Below are positions 26,414 to 34,908 of a stretch of 64,000 nucleotides of DNA, one piece after another. Numbering within the stretch: the stretch's first letter is position 1; every line of letters begins with the position of its first letter. Under the pieces are notes generated by a model. That model saw nothing but the letters and a program-made list of their open reading frames with translations, was not told where the DNA came from and did not search any database. The position numbers and the translations under genes were made by a program. This DNA is from Hyphomicrobiales bacterium (GTDB lineage Bacteria; Pseudomonadota; Alphaproteobacteria; Rhizobiales; Xanthobacteraceae), in NCBI GenBank assembly GCA_009377755.1, contig WHTM01000010.1, positions 67,001 to 131,000 of the forward strand, written 5' to 3'.

Positions 26414-26782
26414 TCAAAAGGAAAGGGTCGCCGCGCCTTGCTTGATTTCGGCATGCATGGCGCTGGCGCCGACGATGGCGACGCCTTCGAGCAGATCGGA
26501 CTGCTGATAGCCGCGCGACTGGACGCAGGGCGGGCACGCCCAGATGACGCCGCCGCGCTTCTGGAAGTCCTCGATCAAGGCGGCAAGCGGCTCCAGCGGC
26601 GCCACCTGGGTCAGGCGTTGGCCGCCCCGGCGGACCAGGTCGATCGCGGTGCTCGTCAGGAAGATCGAGACCTTCAGGCCGGCCGTCAGCCCGCCATTGG
26701 CGATGATGAACGCGACGGAGGACAGTTCCGAGTCGATGCCCTTGGTGACGAGGATCACCAGCTTGTCAGTTGCTGCTTGCAT
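26414..26782 (-). CDS. DsrE/DsrF-like family protein
   Basis: A 122-residue protein of the DsrE fold (sulfur-relay and related small proteins). It begins with KLVILVTKGIDSELSSVAFIIANGG and has a C-P-P-C motif (WACPPCVQSRGY) where many relatives bear their active Cys. The ATG at 26782 has GGAG nine bases upstream; a start 14 codons earlier is possible. It lies 65 bases before the GLUG-repeat gene and 66 after DUF3455. Function here unknown; sulfur transfer or a structural role are options. Confidence 0.75.
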   Translation of the reverse strand: MQAATDKLVILVTKGIDSELSSVAFIIANGGLTAGLKVSIFLTSTAIDLVRRGGQRLTQVAPLEPLAALIEDFQKRGGVIWACPPCVQSRGYQQSDLLEGVAIVGASAMHAEIKQGAATLSF

Positions 26783-26848
26783 TGTCGTATTCTCCGGCTC
26801 TTGGGTTGTGCTTGGGATTTTCATTCCAGGGATGAGCGGTCGCCGGCG

Positions 26849-27346
26849 TCAGTCGCGCCTGCGGTAGAACGCGTAGTCGGCCGTGTAGGGCACGCTCAGG
26901 AAAGCGCCGAACGACTCGCACGTCTCGTCGGAGACGCCGCCCCTGGTGTTGATTCTTTGGATCGTCGTGACGCCGGCGAGCTGGCCCGCGCCGCGCTGCA
27001 ACGCCACGTCGAGCTTGAGCAGCGGGATGTCACGCGGGTTCGCGGCGGAGGCATAGCCCGCAACCTTGCCGCTCACGGCGCTGCCGTCGGTCATCTCCCA
27101 GTTCGGGCCCGCGTAATGCCGGCCGACGGTCTTGCCGTCGATGAACAGCGTCGCGATCGGCTCGCGGAAGTGCCAGATGAGATTGCCGGCGGTGTCGAAC
27201 CTGCATTCGTAGACCTGCGCGCCGACCGCCTGGGCGGTCGCGACCAGGATTTCGCCGGGAGCGGCAATCGCGTCGGGAAGCTCGGCCGCGGCCACGTGCA
27301 GCGGCAGGATCGAGAACGCGAGCATGAGGGGAAGCATTGGGCGCAT
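26849..27346 (-). CDS. DUF3455 domain-containing exported protein
   Basis: A 165-residue protein with a signal peptide (about 1-21) and the DUF3455 body: GAQVYECRFDTAGNLIWHFREP, then GRHYAGPNWEMTDGSAVSGKV and the C-terminal GVSDETCESFGAFLSVPYTADYAFYR. Function unknown; the family is common in bacteria and fungi and is predicted extracytoplasmic. It belongs to the same minus-strand run as the DsrE and cupin genes. Confidence 0.82.
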   Translation of the reverse strand: MRPMLPLMLAFSILPLHVAAAELPDAIAAPGEILVATAQAVGAQVYECRFDTAGNLIWHFREPIATLFIDGKTVGRHYAGPNWEMTDGSAVSGKVAGYASAANPRDIPLLKLDVALQRGAGQLAGVTTIQRINTRGGVSDETCESFGAFLSVPYTADYAFYRRRD

Positions 27347-27447
27347 GGGATGGCTCCATTCGAGAGGTTGGTGCTGGTATGTTGTCGTCTGCACGCGCGG
27401 GGTCGACAGCCGGGTGTGACGGCACACGTGCGCCGTAACCTTGATTC

Positions 27448-27954
27448 CTACTTCTTGCGCGGATCGTCGGCCGGGTTCACATAGGTGATGTCTTGCGGTC
27501 CCGTCCCGTGAAGCTGGATCACGGTATCCTCAGGGAACCACGCGTAGTGCGTCATGCCTTTGGCGACGTACGAATAGCCGCCAGCTTTGACCAGCTCCCC
27601 TTTCTGCGCGTCGAGCTTGTCCCCGGCGCCGATGCCGAAGGTTCCTGAAAGAACGGTCACGTTCTCGTCGTTGGGGTGCGTGTGTGCGGCGATCTTGAAG
27701 CCGGCGGGGACCTTCAATCGAACAACGTACATGCCTTCTTTGGTTGGATCGCCCTTGACCACCGCAAACTGAGCGCCCTTCGCGTAGGCGGCCGGAGCCG
27801 TCCATTTCAGCGCGGCGGGCTGCACCGCTGTGTGATAATGGTCTGCTGCGGCGGCAAAAGCGGGAAATGTGGCGGCAGCTAGCAAGCTGACGGCAACTCG
27901 TCTCTTTCTCGCGGCGTTGGCCGCTTCCATCATCTGCTTGACATTCGTGGCCAT
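27448..27954 (-). CDS. Exported cupin domain protein
   Basis: A 168-residue protein with an Arg-rich N-terminus and hydrophobic signal (about 16-37), then one cupin domain. The metal-ligand motif GFKIAAHTHPNDENVTVLSG has the two His and the Glu of cupin motif 1, and KGMTHYAWFPED supplies the His of motif 2. RBS GAGGAGG precedes the ATG at 27954. It is divergent from an AraC-type regulator, with 124 bases between the starts. Substrate unknown. Confidence 0.8.
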   Translation of the reverse strand: MATNVKQMMEAANAARKRRVAVSLLAAATFPAFAAAADHYHTAVQPAALKWTAPAAYAKGAQFAVVKGDPTKEGMYVVRLKVPAGFKIAAHTHPNDENVTVLSGTFGIGAGDKLDAQKGELVKAGGYSYVAKGMTHYAWFPEDTVIQLHGTGPQDITYVNPADDPRKK

Positions 27955-28078
27955 GCCGGCCTCCTCTTCTTGCTGCAGGATATTTCGCGGGGCTGTGTAT
28001 CGTGCGCCGGGTCGCGCGCGAATGACTGCGCGACGGGATTGCCTGACTGATCGTCCAAATCCGCGGGGGGCGGCACCG

Positions 28079-29038
28079 ATGGACCCGCTTTCGGACGTGC
28101 TTCGCGCGGTTCGCCTGACAGGCGGCGTCTTTCTTGACGCCCGCTTTACGGCGTCATGGTGCGTGACCGCCAAGATCACCGCCGAGGATTGCCGGCAATT
28201 CCTGGCAACGCCGGCTCAACTGGTTGCCTATCACTTCGTCATTGACGGCAGGCTGCTCCTCTCCATCGAGGGCCAGCCTTCAATCGAGGTTCGCGCCGGC
28301 GAGATCGTCCTGCTTCCGCGCAACGATGGTCACATGCTGGCCAGTGCGCCCGGGCTCAAGCCGGTGGCCGCCGGCACCCTCATTCAGCCGTCCGCGGAGG
28401 GCGGCCTCGCCCGGATTTTCCACGGCGGCGGCGGCGAGACGACACATCTCGTGTGCGGCTTTCTCGCCAGCGAGGAAGGCTACAATCCCCTGATAGCGGC
28501 CTTGCCACGGGAGCTGACGCTCGATGTCCGCCAGGGCATGTCGCGCGAGTGGGTCGAGGCCTCGGTCCGGTTTGCTGCCGGCGAGCTCGCGGAAGGCAGA
28601 CTGGCATCATCGAGCGTCATGTCGCGACTGTCGGAAACGCTGTTGGTCGAGGCCGTCCGCCAATACTCATCGACGCTTGCCGACGAGAACGCCGGCTGGC
28701 TGAAGGGGTTGAAAGACCCGCATGTCGGGCGCGCCTTGGCGCTGATCCATCAGAATATCAACGCACCCTGGTCGGCCGAGACCCTCGCCAGCGAGGTTGC
28801 ACTGTCGCGCAGCGCTTTCATGGATCGCTTCACGGCGTTCGTCGGCATTCCGCCCATCCGATATCTCACCGTCTGGCGGCTTCAAACCGCCAAGCTGCAC
28901 CTGCGGGAGACGCGCAAGACGATCGCCCAGCTGGCGCATTTGGTCGGCTACGAATCCGAGGAGGCATTCAGCCGGGCGTTCAAGCGTGAGTTCGGGCTGC
29001 CGCCCGCTCGGTGGAGAGATCAGCAATCAATGGGTTGA
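28079..29038 (+). CDS. AraC family transcriptional regulator with cupin sensor
   Basis: A 319-residue regulator. The N-terminal half (about 10-185) is a Cupin_6-type sensor domain with GEIVLLPRNDGHML; the C-terminal 100 residues hold two helix-turn-helix motifs, SAETLASEVALSRSAFMDRFTAF and TIAQLAHLVGYESEEAFSRAFKREFG. The ATG at 28079 follows a GGGGGG run. It is divergent from the cupin/DUF3455/DsrE/GLUG/LysM-like run and so is the likely activator of that run. The signal it senses cannot be told. Confidence 0.85.
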   Translation: MDPLSDVLRAVRLTGGVFLDARFTASWCVTAKITAEDCRQFLATPAQLVAYHFVIDGRLLLSIEGQPSIEVRAGEIVLLPRNDGHMLASAPGLKPVAAGTLIQPSAEGGLARIFHGGGGETTHLVCGFLASEEGYNPLIAALPRELTLDVRQGMSREWVEASVRFAAGELAEGRLASSSVMSRLSETLLVEAVRQYSSTLADENAGWLKGLKDPHVGRALALIHQNINAPWSAETLASEVALSRSAFMDRFTAFVGIPPIRYLTVWRLQTAKLHLRETRKTIAQLAHLVGYESEEAFSRAFKREFGLPPARWRDQQSMG

Positions 29039-29348
29039 TGCAGCCGTCGCGGCCACTCGGCCCGCGACAGCGCCGAGTGAGAGGCGTCCGGCGCACCGAC
29101 CGGGCAGATGGAGCTGGCGGCGGAGTAGCGGTCGGCTTCAGCGCGGCTCCGCCGGTAAGCTTCCGTTAGTACTCGCGCTGCGCGGCGGCTCGCTACAAAA
29201 AATTTTACGATAATTGCCCTCCAGCGCCGCAAAGCTCTTGCAACTCAGAACAAATTCGCATATTTCGCGTTCGCCCAATTTCGCACGTGCCTGTGGCCGT
29301 GTGTCGGTCGGTGGGCATCCGGACAAGAGGCCGGACAGCCGCCTGCGG

Positions 29349-29432
29349 ATGCGAACTAGCATCCTCACCACCAAGACCGGCAGCCGGAGGCGAAACCGGC
29401 GCACCCCGTTCTCCGCGGGGGACGCGGCTTAA
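29349..29432 (+). CDS. Putative leader peptide controlling ornithine decarboxylase, 27 residues
   Basis: A short open frame whose product is basic, with the cluster SRRRNRR at about residues 12-18. The 5' arm of the downstream terminator lies inside its 3' end and the TAA stop lies in the terminator loop, so ribosome position should decide whether the terminator forms. The start codon is in the 3' arm of an upstream stem. E. coli SpeFL is an ornithine-sensing arrest peptide with similar logic; a comparable role here is inference. No strong Shine-Dalgarno is close, so the exact start is unsure. Confidence 0.5.
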   Translation: MRTSILTTKTGSRRRNRRTPFSAGDAA

Positions 29433-29456
29433 AGCAACGACGGAGCGGGCTTTTTT
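29405..29456 (+). terminator. Attenuator terminator in the ornithine decarboxylase leader
   Basis: CCCG (29405-29408) and CTCCG (29411-29415) pair with CGGAG (29441-29445) and CGGG (29446-29449), leaving a TT bulge; six T follow at 29451-29456. It is a classical intrinsic terminator placed before the decarboxylase gene and overlapping the leader peptide frame. Confidence 0.75.
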
Positions 29457-29711
29457 GGTCTCGTTGGCCCTCCAAAGGTCAGCACCGAAGAGGCTTGTCC
29501 ATCCTTGCCGGCCGTGCGGATCGGGATCTCCCGCTCCAAACCAAGGCAGCATCTCGGGTGAAGAACCCGCCGCGTCGGTCAGTGTCTCCACCGCACTGCG
29601 ATGCGCCGATCCTCACCCGCTGACGCCGGACGGTAACGCGCGTAGCGCTCCCGTCTGAACTTTCAACCAGGGCGCAGGGCGCGCCCGTTGAGCCTGGGTG
29701 AGGAGAGCGCC

Positions 29712-30854
29712 ATGACCGAGCGCATCCGCGACTTTCTCCGCAACCGCCGCGAGGATGGGAGGGACGATGGTCCTTGCCTCGTCGTCGATCTCGACGTCGT
29801 GCGCGAGAACTATCACGGCTTCGCCAACGCGCTGCCGGACAGCCGGGTATTCTACGCCGTCAAGGCGAACCCGGCGCCGGAGCTGTTGGCGCTGCTGGCA
29901 TCCCTTGGTTCCTGCTTCGACACCGCCTCGGTCACCGAGATCGAGATGGTGCTTACCGCCGGCGCGACGGCGGACCGCATCTCCTTCGGCAACACGATCA
30001 AGAAGGAGCGCGACATCGCACGCGCCCATGCGTTGGGCGTGCGGCTGTTCGCGGTCGACTGCCAGGCCGAGATCGAGAAGATCGCCCGCGCCGCTCCCGG
30101 CGCCAAGGTGTTCTGCCGCTTCCTATTCGACTGCGCCGGCGCCGAGTGGCCGTTGTCGCGCAAGTTCGGCTGCGATCCGGTGATGGCCGTCGACGTGCTT
30201 GAGCACGCACACCGGCTCGGCCTGGAACCGGTCGGCGTGTCGTTCCACGTTGGCTCGCAGCAGCGCCGCACGCAAGCCTGGGACGAGGCGCTGAAGTCGG
30301 CGGCCGCGATCTTCCGCGGCTGCGCCGAACGCGGAATCAGCCTGTCGATGGTCAATCTCGGCGGCGGCTTCCCGACCAAGTACCTCAAGGACGTGCCGAC
30401 GGTGAAGTCCTACGGCCGGTCGATCTTCCGCGCGCTGCGCAAGCATTTCGGCAACCGTATCCCGGACACGATCATCGAGCCGGGCCGCGGCATGGTCGGC
30501 AACGCCGGCGTGATCGAGGCTGAGGTGGTGTTGGTCTCGAAGAAGAGCGAGCAGGACACGGCGCGCTGGGTCTATCTCGACATCGGCAAGTTCGGCGGCC
30601 TTGCCGAGACGATGGACGAGTCGATCCGCTACCCGATCCGCACCCCGCGCGACGGCGACGCCGTTGCTCCGTGCGTGCTGGCCGGGCCGACCTGCGACTC
30701 CGCCGACGTCATGTACGAAAAGGTGCCGTGCATGCTGCCCGTCAGTCTGGAGATCGGCGACAAGGTGCTGATCGAGGGCACGGGCGCCTACACGGCGACC
30801 TACTCCTCGGTGGCGTTCAACGGCTTCGAGCCGCTGAAGGCCTACCACATCTGA
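29712..30854 (+). CDS. Ornithine/lysine decarboxylase, type III PLP (alanine racemase fold)
   Basis: Makes putrescine (or cadaverine) from ornithine (or lysine) in the cytoplasm. At 380 residues it matches the alanine-racemase-fold decarboxylases. The PLP lysine is K51 in FYAVKANP; HVGSQQ, GGGFPTKY and EPGRGMVG bind the cofactor phosphate, and CDSAD carries the catalytic Cys contributed across the dimer. The ATG at 29712 has GAGGAG upstream. It precedes a GNAT gene and homospermidine synthase, so its putrescine most likely feeds sym-homospermidine. Regulated by the attenuator leader upstream. Confidence 0.9.
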   Translation: MTERIRDFLRNRREDGRDDGPCLVVDLDVVRENYHGFANALPDSRVFYAVKANPAPELLALLASLGSCFDTASVTEIEMVLTAGATADRISFGNTIKKERDIARAHALGVRLFAVDCQAEIEKIARAAPGAKVFCRFLFDCAGAEWPLSRKFGCDPVMAVDVLEHAHRLGLEPVGVSFHVGSQQRRTQAWDEALKSAAAIFRGCAERGISLSMVNLGGGFPTKYLKDVPTVKSYGRSIFRALRKHFGNRIPDTIIEPGRGMVGNAGVIEAEVVLVSKKSEQDTARWVYLDIGKFGGLAETMDESIRYPIRTPRDGDAVAPCVLAGPTCDSADVMYEKVPCMLPVSLEIGDKVLIEGTGAYTATYSSVAFNGFEPLKAYHI

Positions 30855-30861
30855 AAGCAGC

Positions 30862-30885
30862 GGGAGCCGGCCTGAGCCGGCTCCC
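30862..30885 (+). terminator. Hairpin after ornithine decarboxylase
   Basis: A perfect 10-bp stem GGGAGCCGGC / GCCGGCTCCC with loop CTGA, followed by TTCCC. It lies just after the decarboxylase stop and may end or trim that transcript before the GNAT gene. Confidence 0.6.
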
Positions 30886-30936
30886 TTCCCGTCAACCCAG
30901 TTGGACTGACAACGCTCGATATCGGGCGGGGAAGGG

Positions 30937-31482
30937 ATGACTTTGGTCTCCATTCGTCACGAGAAGACCGCCGACATCGCGGCCCGCGAAGCGCTGCTCG
31001 ACGACACCTTCGGTGCCGGGCGTGCGGCCAAGACGGCCGAGCGGCTGCGCGAGGGCCGCCTGCCGGCGGACGGATTGTCGTTCACGGCGGCCGACAGCGG
31101 CCGCATGGTCGGCACTGTGCGCCTTTGGCACGTCGCGCCCGGATGCAGGCAACCGGCCCTGCTGCTCGGGCCGCTCGCGGTCGCCGCATCGCATCGCGGA
31201 CGAGGTATCGGCGCGGCGTTGATGCGCCGCGCGCTCAGCGAGGCGCGGCGGCTCAGCCATGGCGCCGTGCTGCTGGTCGGCGATGCGCCCTACTATGGGC
31301 GCTTCGGCTTCTCGGCCGAGAAGACCGGCGCGCTGTGGCTGCCGGGCCCGTACGAACACCAGCGCCTGCTCGGCTGCGAGCTCAACTCCGGGGCGCTCGA
31401 CGGCGCACACGGGCTCGTCAGCGGAACCGGCGCGGTAGCGCCAGGGCCGGCGATCGCCGAGCCGCGGCGGCGCGCCGCATAA
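30937..31482 (+). CDS. GNAT family N-acetyltransferase (YhbS-like)
   Basis: A 181-residue acetyl-CoA-dependent acyltransferase. The CoA-binding motif A, GPLAVAASHRGRGIGAALMRRAL, is at about residues 78-99 and is followed by GDAPYYGRFGFS, as in the YhbS group. The last 35 residues or so are a low-complexity tail. It sits between the two polyamine genes, which makes a polyamine substrate conceivable, but the family is too diverse to say. Confidence 0.8.
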   Translation: MTLVSIRHEKTADIAAREALLDDTFGAGRAAKTAERLREGRLPADGLSFTAADSGRMVGTVRLWHVAPGCRQPALLLGPLAVAASHRGRGIGAALMRRALSEARRLSHGAVLLVGDAPYYGRFGFSAEKTGALWLPGPYEHQRLLGCELNSGALDGAHGLVSGTGAVAPGPAIAEPRRRAA

Positions 31483-31576
31483 TCCACAGGCGCACTTCAC
31501 GCGGCGCCGCACGGACCTCTATTGTGCGGCGCCGGTACCTCCAAGCCCGCTCTCCCAGCCGTCCGGAGCTATCTCG

Positions 31577-33010
31577 ATGACCCATTGGCCTGTGCACGCC
31601 CGCATCGACGGGCCCATCGTCATGATCGGTTTCGGTTCGATCGGCAAAGGCACGCTGCCGCTGATCGAGCGGCATTTCACCTACGACAAGGCGCGCTTCG
31701 TGGTGATCGATCCCGAAGACAAGGACCGCAAGCTGCTCGACGAGCGCGGCATCCGCTTCGTCCACCAGGCTGTCACCAAGGACAACTACCGGCAACTGCT
31801 GACCCCGTTGCTGACCGAGGGCGATGGCCAGGGCTTTTGCGTCAACCTTTCGGTCGACACCTCCTCGCTCGACATCATGCAGTTGTGCAACGAGATCGGC
31901 GCCCTCTACATCGACACGGTCAACGAGCCGTGGGCCGGGTTCTATTTCGATTCCAGCCTCGGCCCCGAGGCCCGCTCGAACTACACCCTGCGTGAAACAA
32001 CGCTGGCGGCCAAGCGTGCCCGGCCAGCCGGCAGCACCACCGCAGTATCCTGCTGCGGCGCCAATCCCGGCATGGTGTCGTGGTTCGTCAAGCAGGCGCT
32101 GCTCAATGTCGCCGCCGACCTCGGCCTCACATTTGCCGAGCCGAAGACGCGCGACGAATGGGCCCGGCTCGCTATGCAGGCCGGCGTCAAGGGCATCCAC
32201 ATCGCCGAGCGGGACACCCAGCGTGCGAAAGCTCCGAAGCCGATGGAGGTGTTCGTCAACACCTGGTCGGTCGAAGGTTTCTTGTCGGAGGGGATGCAGC
32301 CGGCCGAGCTCGGCTGGGGAACGCATGAGACCTGGATGCCGAGCAACGCCCGTACTCATGCGGCCGGCTGCGGGGCTGCGATCTACCTGCTGCAACCCGG
32401 CGCCAATACCCGCGTGCGCTCGTGGACACCAACGCCGAAGGCGCAATACGGCTTCCTGGTCACCCACAACGAGTCGATCTCGATCGCCGACTACTTCACT
32501 GCGCGTAATGGCGGCAATGTCGTCTACCGGCCGACCTGCCACTACGCCTATCACCCCTGCAACGATGCGGTGCTGTCGCTGCACGAGGTGTTCGGCCAGG
32601 CGGGCAAACAGCAGGACGACTTCTACATTCTCGACGAGCACGATATCGTCGACGGCATCGACGAACTCGGAGTGCTGCTCTACGGCCACAAGAAGAACGC
32701 CTATTGGTACGGCTCGCAGCTCTCGATCGACGAGACGCGCGAAATCGCGCCCTACCAGAACGCGACCGGCTTGCAGGTGACGTCGGCGGTGCTCGCCGGC
32801 ATGGTGTGGGCGCTGGAGAATTCGAAGGCCGGGATCGTCGAGGCGGACGAGATGGATTTCCGCCGCTGCCTCGAGGTGCAGAGGCCCTACCTCGGCCCGG
32901 TGATCGGCACCTACACCGACTGGACGCCGCTCACCGATCGCCCCGGCCTGTTCCCCGAGGACATCGACGCCAGCGATCCATGGCAGTTTCGGAACGTGCT
33001 GGTGGGGTGA
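31577..33010 (+). CDS. hss: Homospermidine synthase
   Basis: A 477-residue cytoplasmic enzyme that joins two putrescines (or putrescine and spermidine) into sym-homospermidine using NAD+ as prosthetic group. The N-terminal Rossmann motif VMIGFGSIGKGTLPLI is at about 15-30; the central region with VNEPWAGFYFD and the C-terminal TCHYAYHPCNDAVLS match bacterial Hss. It lies downstream of ornithine decarboxylase, which supplies its substrate. Its TGA overlaps a GTG that opens the next gene. Homospermidine is the usual long-chain polyamine in many rhizobia. Confidence 0.93.
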   Translation: MTHWPVHARIDGPIVMIGFGSIGKGTLPLIERHFTYDKARFVVIDPEDKDRKLLDERGIRFVHQAVTKDNYRQLLTPLLTEGDGQGFCVNLSVDTSSLDIMQLCNEIGALYIDTVNEPWAGFYFDSSLGPEARSNYTLRETTLAAKRARPAGSTTAVSCCGANPGMVSWFVKQALLNVAADLGLTFAEPKTRDEWARLAMQAGVKGIHIAERDTQRAKAPKPMEVFVNTWSVEGFLSEGMQPAELGWGTHETWMPSNARTHAAGCGAAIYLLQPGANTRVRSWTPTPKAQYGFLVTHNESISIADYFTARNGGNVVYRPTCHYAYHPCNDAVLSLHEVFGQAGKQQDDFYILDEHDIVDGIDELGVLLYGHKKNAYWYGSQLSIDETREIAPYQNATGLQVTSAVLAGMVWALENSKAGIVEADEMDFRRCLEVQRPYLGPVIGTYTDWTPLTDRPGLFPEDIDASDPWQFRNVLVG

Positions 33011-33549
33011 ACATCGCCGACGATTTTGCGCAGGTTCGTGAGCTTGCGGCGCCGGACACTAACGCCTGCATCGCCGCGATCAACGGACATTCCGCGGCAT
33101 TGCGCGACCGATTGAACCGCGTGACGGCTCGGGGAGACTCGGCATCAGTGTCCATCATCAGTGTCTTCGAACTGCGATATGGGATCGCCAAGAGCGCGCA
33201 GGTTGCGCGAAATACGGCACGAACCGAGCTGTTCCTGGCGTCCGTTGCGATCCTGACGTTCGACCATGAGGATGCCGTGATTGCCGGCACCATCCGCGCT
33301 GCGTTGGAGCGGTTGGATACGCCGATCGGTCCCTATCACGTGTTGATCGGTGCGCAAGCGCTTCGCCATAACCTGCTGCTGGTCACCGCCAACGTGCGCG
33401 AGTTCTCGCGCGTCGATGGGCTGCGTTGGGAAGATTGGACCGCCCAGCCGGCTCGCTTACAACACCAGAACGCCCGCCTCGCCGTCCTCGGTTCCGAAAC
33501 CGAGCCGCGCGCCGCTTGTTTCCCAGCCCAGCGCCGAGATCGGCGATGA
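33007..33549 (+). CDS. VapC-like PIN domain protein with altered active site
   Basis: PIN-domain protein of about 180 residues if the GTG at 33007 (overlapping the homospermidine synthase stop, GTGA) is used. The VapC-like features are PDTN (D17), ISVFELRYGIAKS (E55), IGPYHVLIGAQAL and LLLVTANVREFSRVDGL (N129). In VapC the third acidic residue sits at IGPYD; here it is His111, so metal-dependent RNase activity may be lost. No VapB-like antitoxin gene precedes it. After the normal C-terminus the frame continues about 35 residues and overlaps the convergent WD40 gene by 93 bases. It may be a decaying toxin. Confidence 0.7.
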   Translation: MNIADDFAQVRELAAPDTNACIAAINGHSAALRDRLNRVTARGDSASVSIISVFELRYGIAKSAQVARNTARTELFLASVAILTFDHEDAVIAGTIRAALERLDTPIGPYHVLIGAQALRHNLLLVTANVREFSRVDGLRWEDWTAQPARLQHQNARLAVLGSETEPRAACFPAQRRDRR

Positions 33550-34461
33550 ACCCGGACGCTTGACCAGGATCTCCGCGCCGTCGTCGAGCCGTACCAGCAA
33601 CACCATACCATCGGCGTAGCCGATCGCGGCGATCGCCTGCTTCGGATGACAGGCGACGACATTCACCTGCGCCTGCGACGGCGCCAGCATGCGCGGCTGC
33701 TTGCCCATCGGGCCGTCCTTCGACTGGAACGGCCAGAGGATGAGCTGCTCGGAGCCGGAGCTCGCCAGCCATTTGCCGTCGGCGGTCCAGGCAAGCGAAC
33801 GCACGCGCGCCGAGTAGCCGCTCATGCGCATGTGGTGGGCATCGGCAAGCCGCCAGCCGTGCAGCATCGGTTCCTGCATGGCGGTCACCAGGAAGCGGCC
33901 GTCAGGGCTAAGCGTGATGCCGAGATGCGAGCCCTTCCATTCGAGCCGCTCAGGCGCTGCCTTGGCGTTGGGGAACCATAGGCTGACGCCATTGTAGTGC
34001 GCGATCGCCAGCCGCAGCCCTTTCGGTGCGAACGCGAGCGCGCCGGGCGTCGATGGCATCTCCACCGAGCGGGCATCCCCCTTGACCGTCCGCACGAACG
34101 CCGTCTTGCCGGCTGACCAAGCGACGGCGCCATCCGGACCGAGCGCGACGTGATCGATCCAGCGGTGCTTGGCGCCGGTGGCGATGACCGCGGTCTCGCC
34201 TCGCGTCGTGGCCGCAACGACCTTGCCGTCGTCGCCGCCGGTGACGATGCGGTGGCCGTCCGCCGCCGATGCCAGGATGGCGCCGGCATGGGCCGGCACA
34301 CGCTGTTCGACGCCGTCTTCGGCGACCAGCAACAGCTCTTCCTCACCGAGCACGAAGGCAATTTTCGATCCGACGAAATGCACCGCGACGACCGGCGCGC
34401 CGGCCGCCACCGGCCGCACCCGGTCCACGACCGAAACCGTATTCACGCGGGCGTCGCTCAT
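33457..34461 (-). CDS. WD40 repeat protein
   Basis: A 334-residue beta-propeller without signal peptide. Repeats of about 40 residues are visible through endings such as GKVVAATTRGE, DGAVAWSAGKTAFVRTV, RSLAWTADGKWLASSGSEQLILWPF and PISALGWETSGARLGFGTEDGEAGVLVL. Such proteins act as scaffolds; in this order one often accompanies a CobW-type GTPase gene, as here four genes upstream on the same strand. Partner unknown. Its 3' end overlaps the PIN-domain gene. Confidence 0.82.
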   Translation of the reverse strand: MSDARVNTVSVVDRVRPVAAGAPVVAVHFVGSKIAFVLGEEELLLVAEDGVEQRVPAHAGAILASAADGHRIVTGGDDGKVVAATTRGETAVIATGAKHRWIDHVALGPDGAVAWSAGKTAFVRTVKGDARSVEMPSTPGALAFAPKGLRLAIAHYNGVSLWFPNAKAAPERLEWKGSHLGITLSPDGRFLVTAMQEPMLHGWRLADAHHMRMSGYSARVRSLAWTADGKWLASSGSEQLILWPFQSKDGPMGKQPRMLAPSQAQVNVVACHPKQAIAAIGYADGMVLLVRLDDGAEILVKRPGSSPISALGWETSGARLGFGTEDGEAGVLVL

Positions 34462-34467
34462 AGCCGG

Positions 34468-34863
34468 CTAACGGGCATCCTGTTCGTCGGTATACCAGGA
34501 CGGCTTTACCGGATAGTGCGGGCCGTCGTAGATCTCGACCACAATGGTCTCCTCGTGCGCCACCGCGGGGCCATGCACATTGCCCTTGGGATTGCAGTAG
34601 AAGCAGCCCGCGGTCAGCACCACCCTGGTGGGGATGTATTCGTAGCGCCCCTTGAGGCAAAACATGAACTGATTGGCCGCGTGCAGGTGCGGCTCCGGAA
34701 TCCCGGCACCCTTGTCGAACTTGATCAGCGCAATCGAGGCGCCGGTCTCCTCATTCCGCCACAGCATCTTCTCGTGGATGCCGTTGAGGGATTTGGCGCG
34801 CCAGGGCAACGACTCGGACTGGATCAGAATTTCGTCCAGGCTCGGGGCACCTTGGGGAAGCAT
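34468..34863 (-). CDS. Cupin domain protein
   Basis: A 131-residue single-domain cupin without signal peptide. Motif 1 is spread over PEPHLHAANQFMFCLKGRYEY (His, His and Gln in place of the usual Glu), and motif 2 over CNPKGNVHGP. The ChrR/DAD-like cupin shape suggests a metal-dependent dioxygenase or a sensor of small acids. It lies six bases before the WD40 gene and 45 after the RidA-like gene, on the same strand. Confidence 0.75.
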   Translation of the reverse strand: MLPQGAPSLDEILIQSESLPWRAKSLNGIHEKMLWRNEETGASIALIKFDKGAGIPEPHLHAANQFMFCLKGRYEYIPTRVVLTAGCFYCNPKGNVHGPAVAHEETIVVEIYDGPHYPVKPSWYTDEQDAR

Positions 34864-34908
34864 GGGAACCTCGCTTGTTTGTCCCGCTCGCGGAGATTTC
34901 GTGCACGC

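Larger units (their letters stand above)
29290..29456 (+). promoter_or_regulatory. speF-type ornithine decarboxylase leader RNA
   Basis: Structured leader upstream of ornithine decarboxylase, matching my recollection of the alphaproteobacterial speF motif. Visible elements: a 7-bp stem GCATCCG (29315-29321) / CGGATGC (29346-29352) whose 3' arm contains the leader start codon; an Arg-rich short coding region; GCCGG / CCGGC pairs around 29382-29400; and a final terminator hairpin. The 5' boundary is uncertain; an AT-rich stretch at 29189-29214 may be the promoter. About 255 bases separate it from the decarboxylase. Confidence 0.7.
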
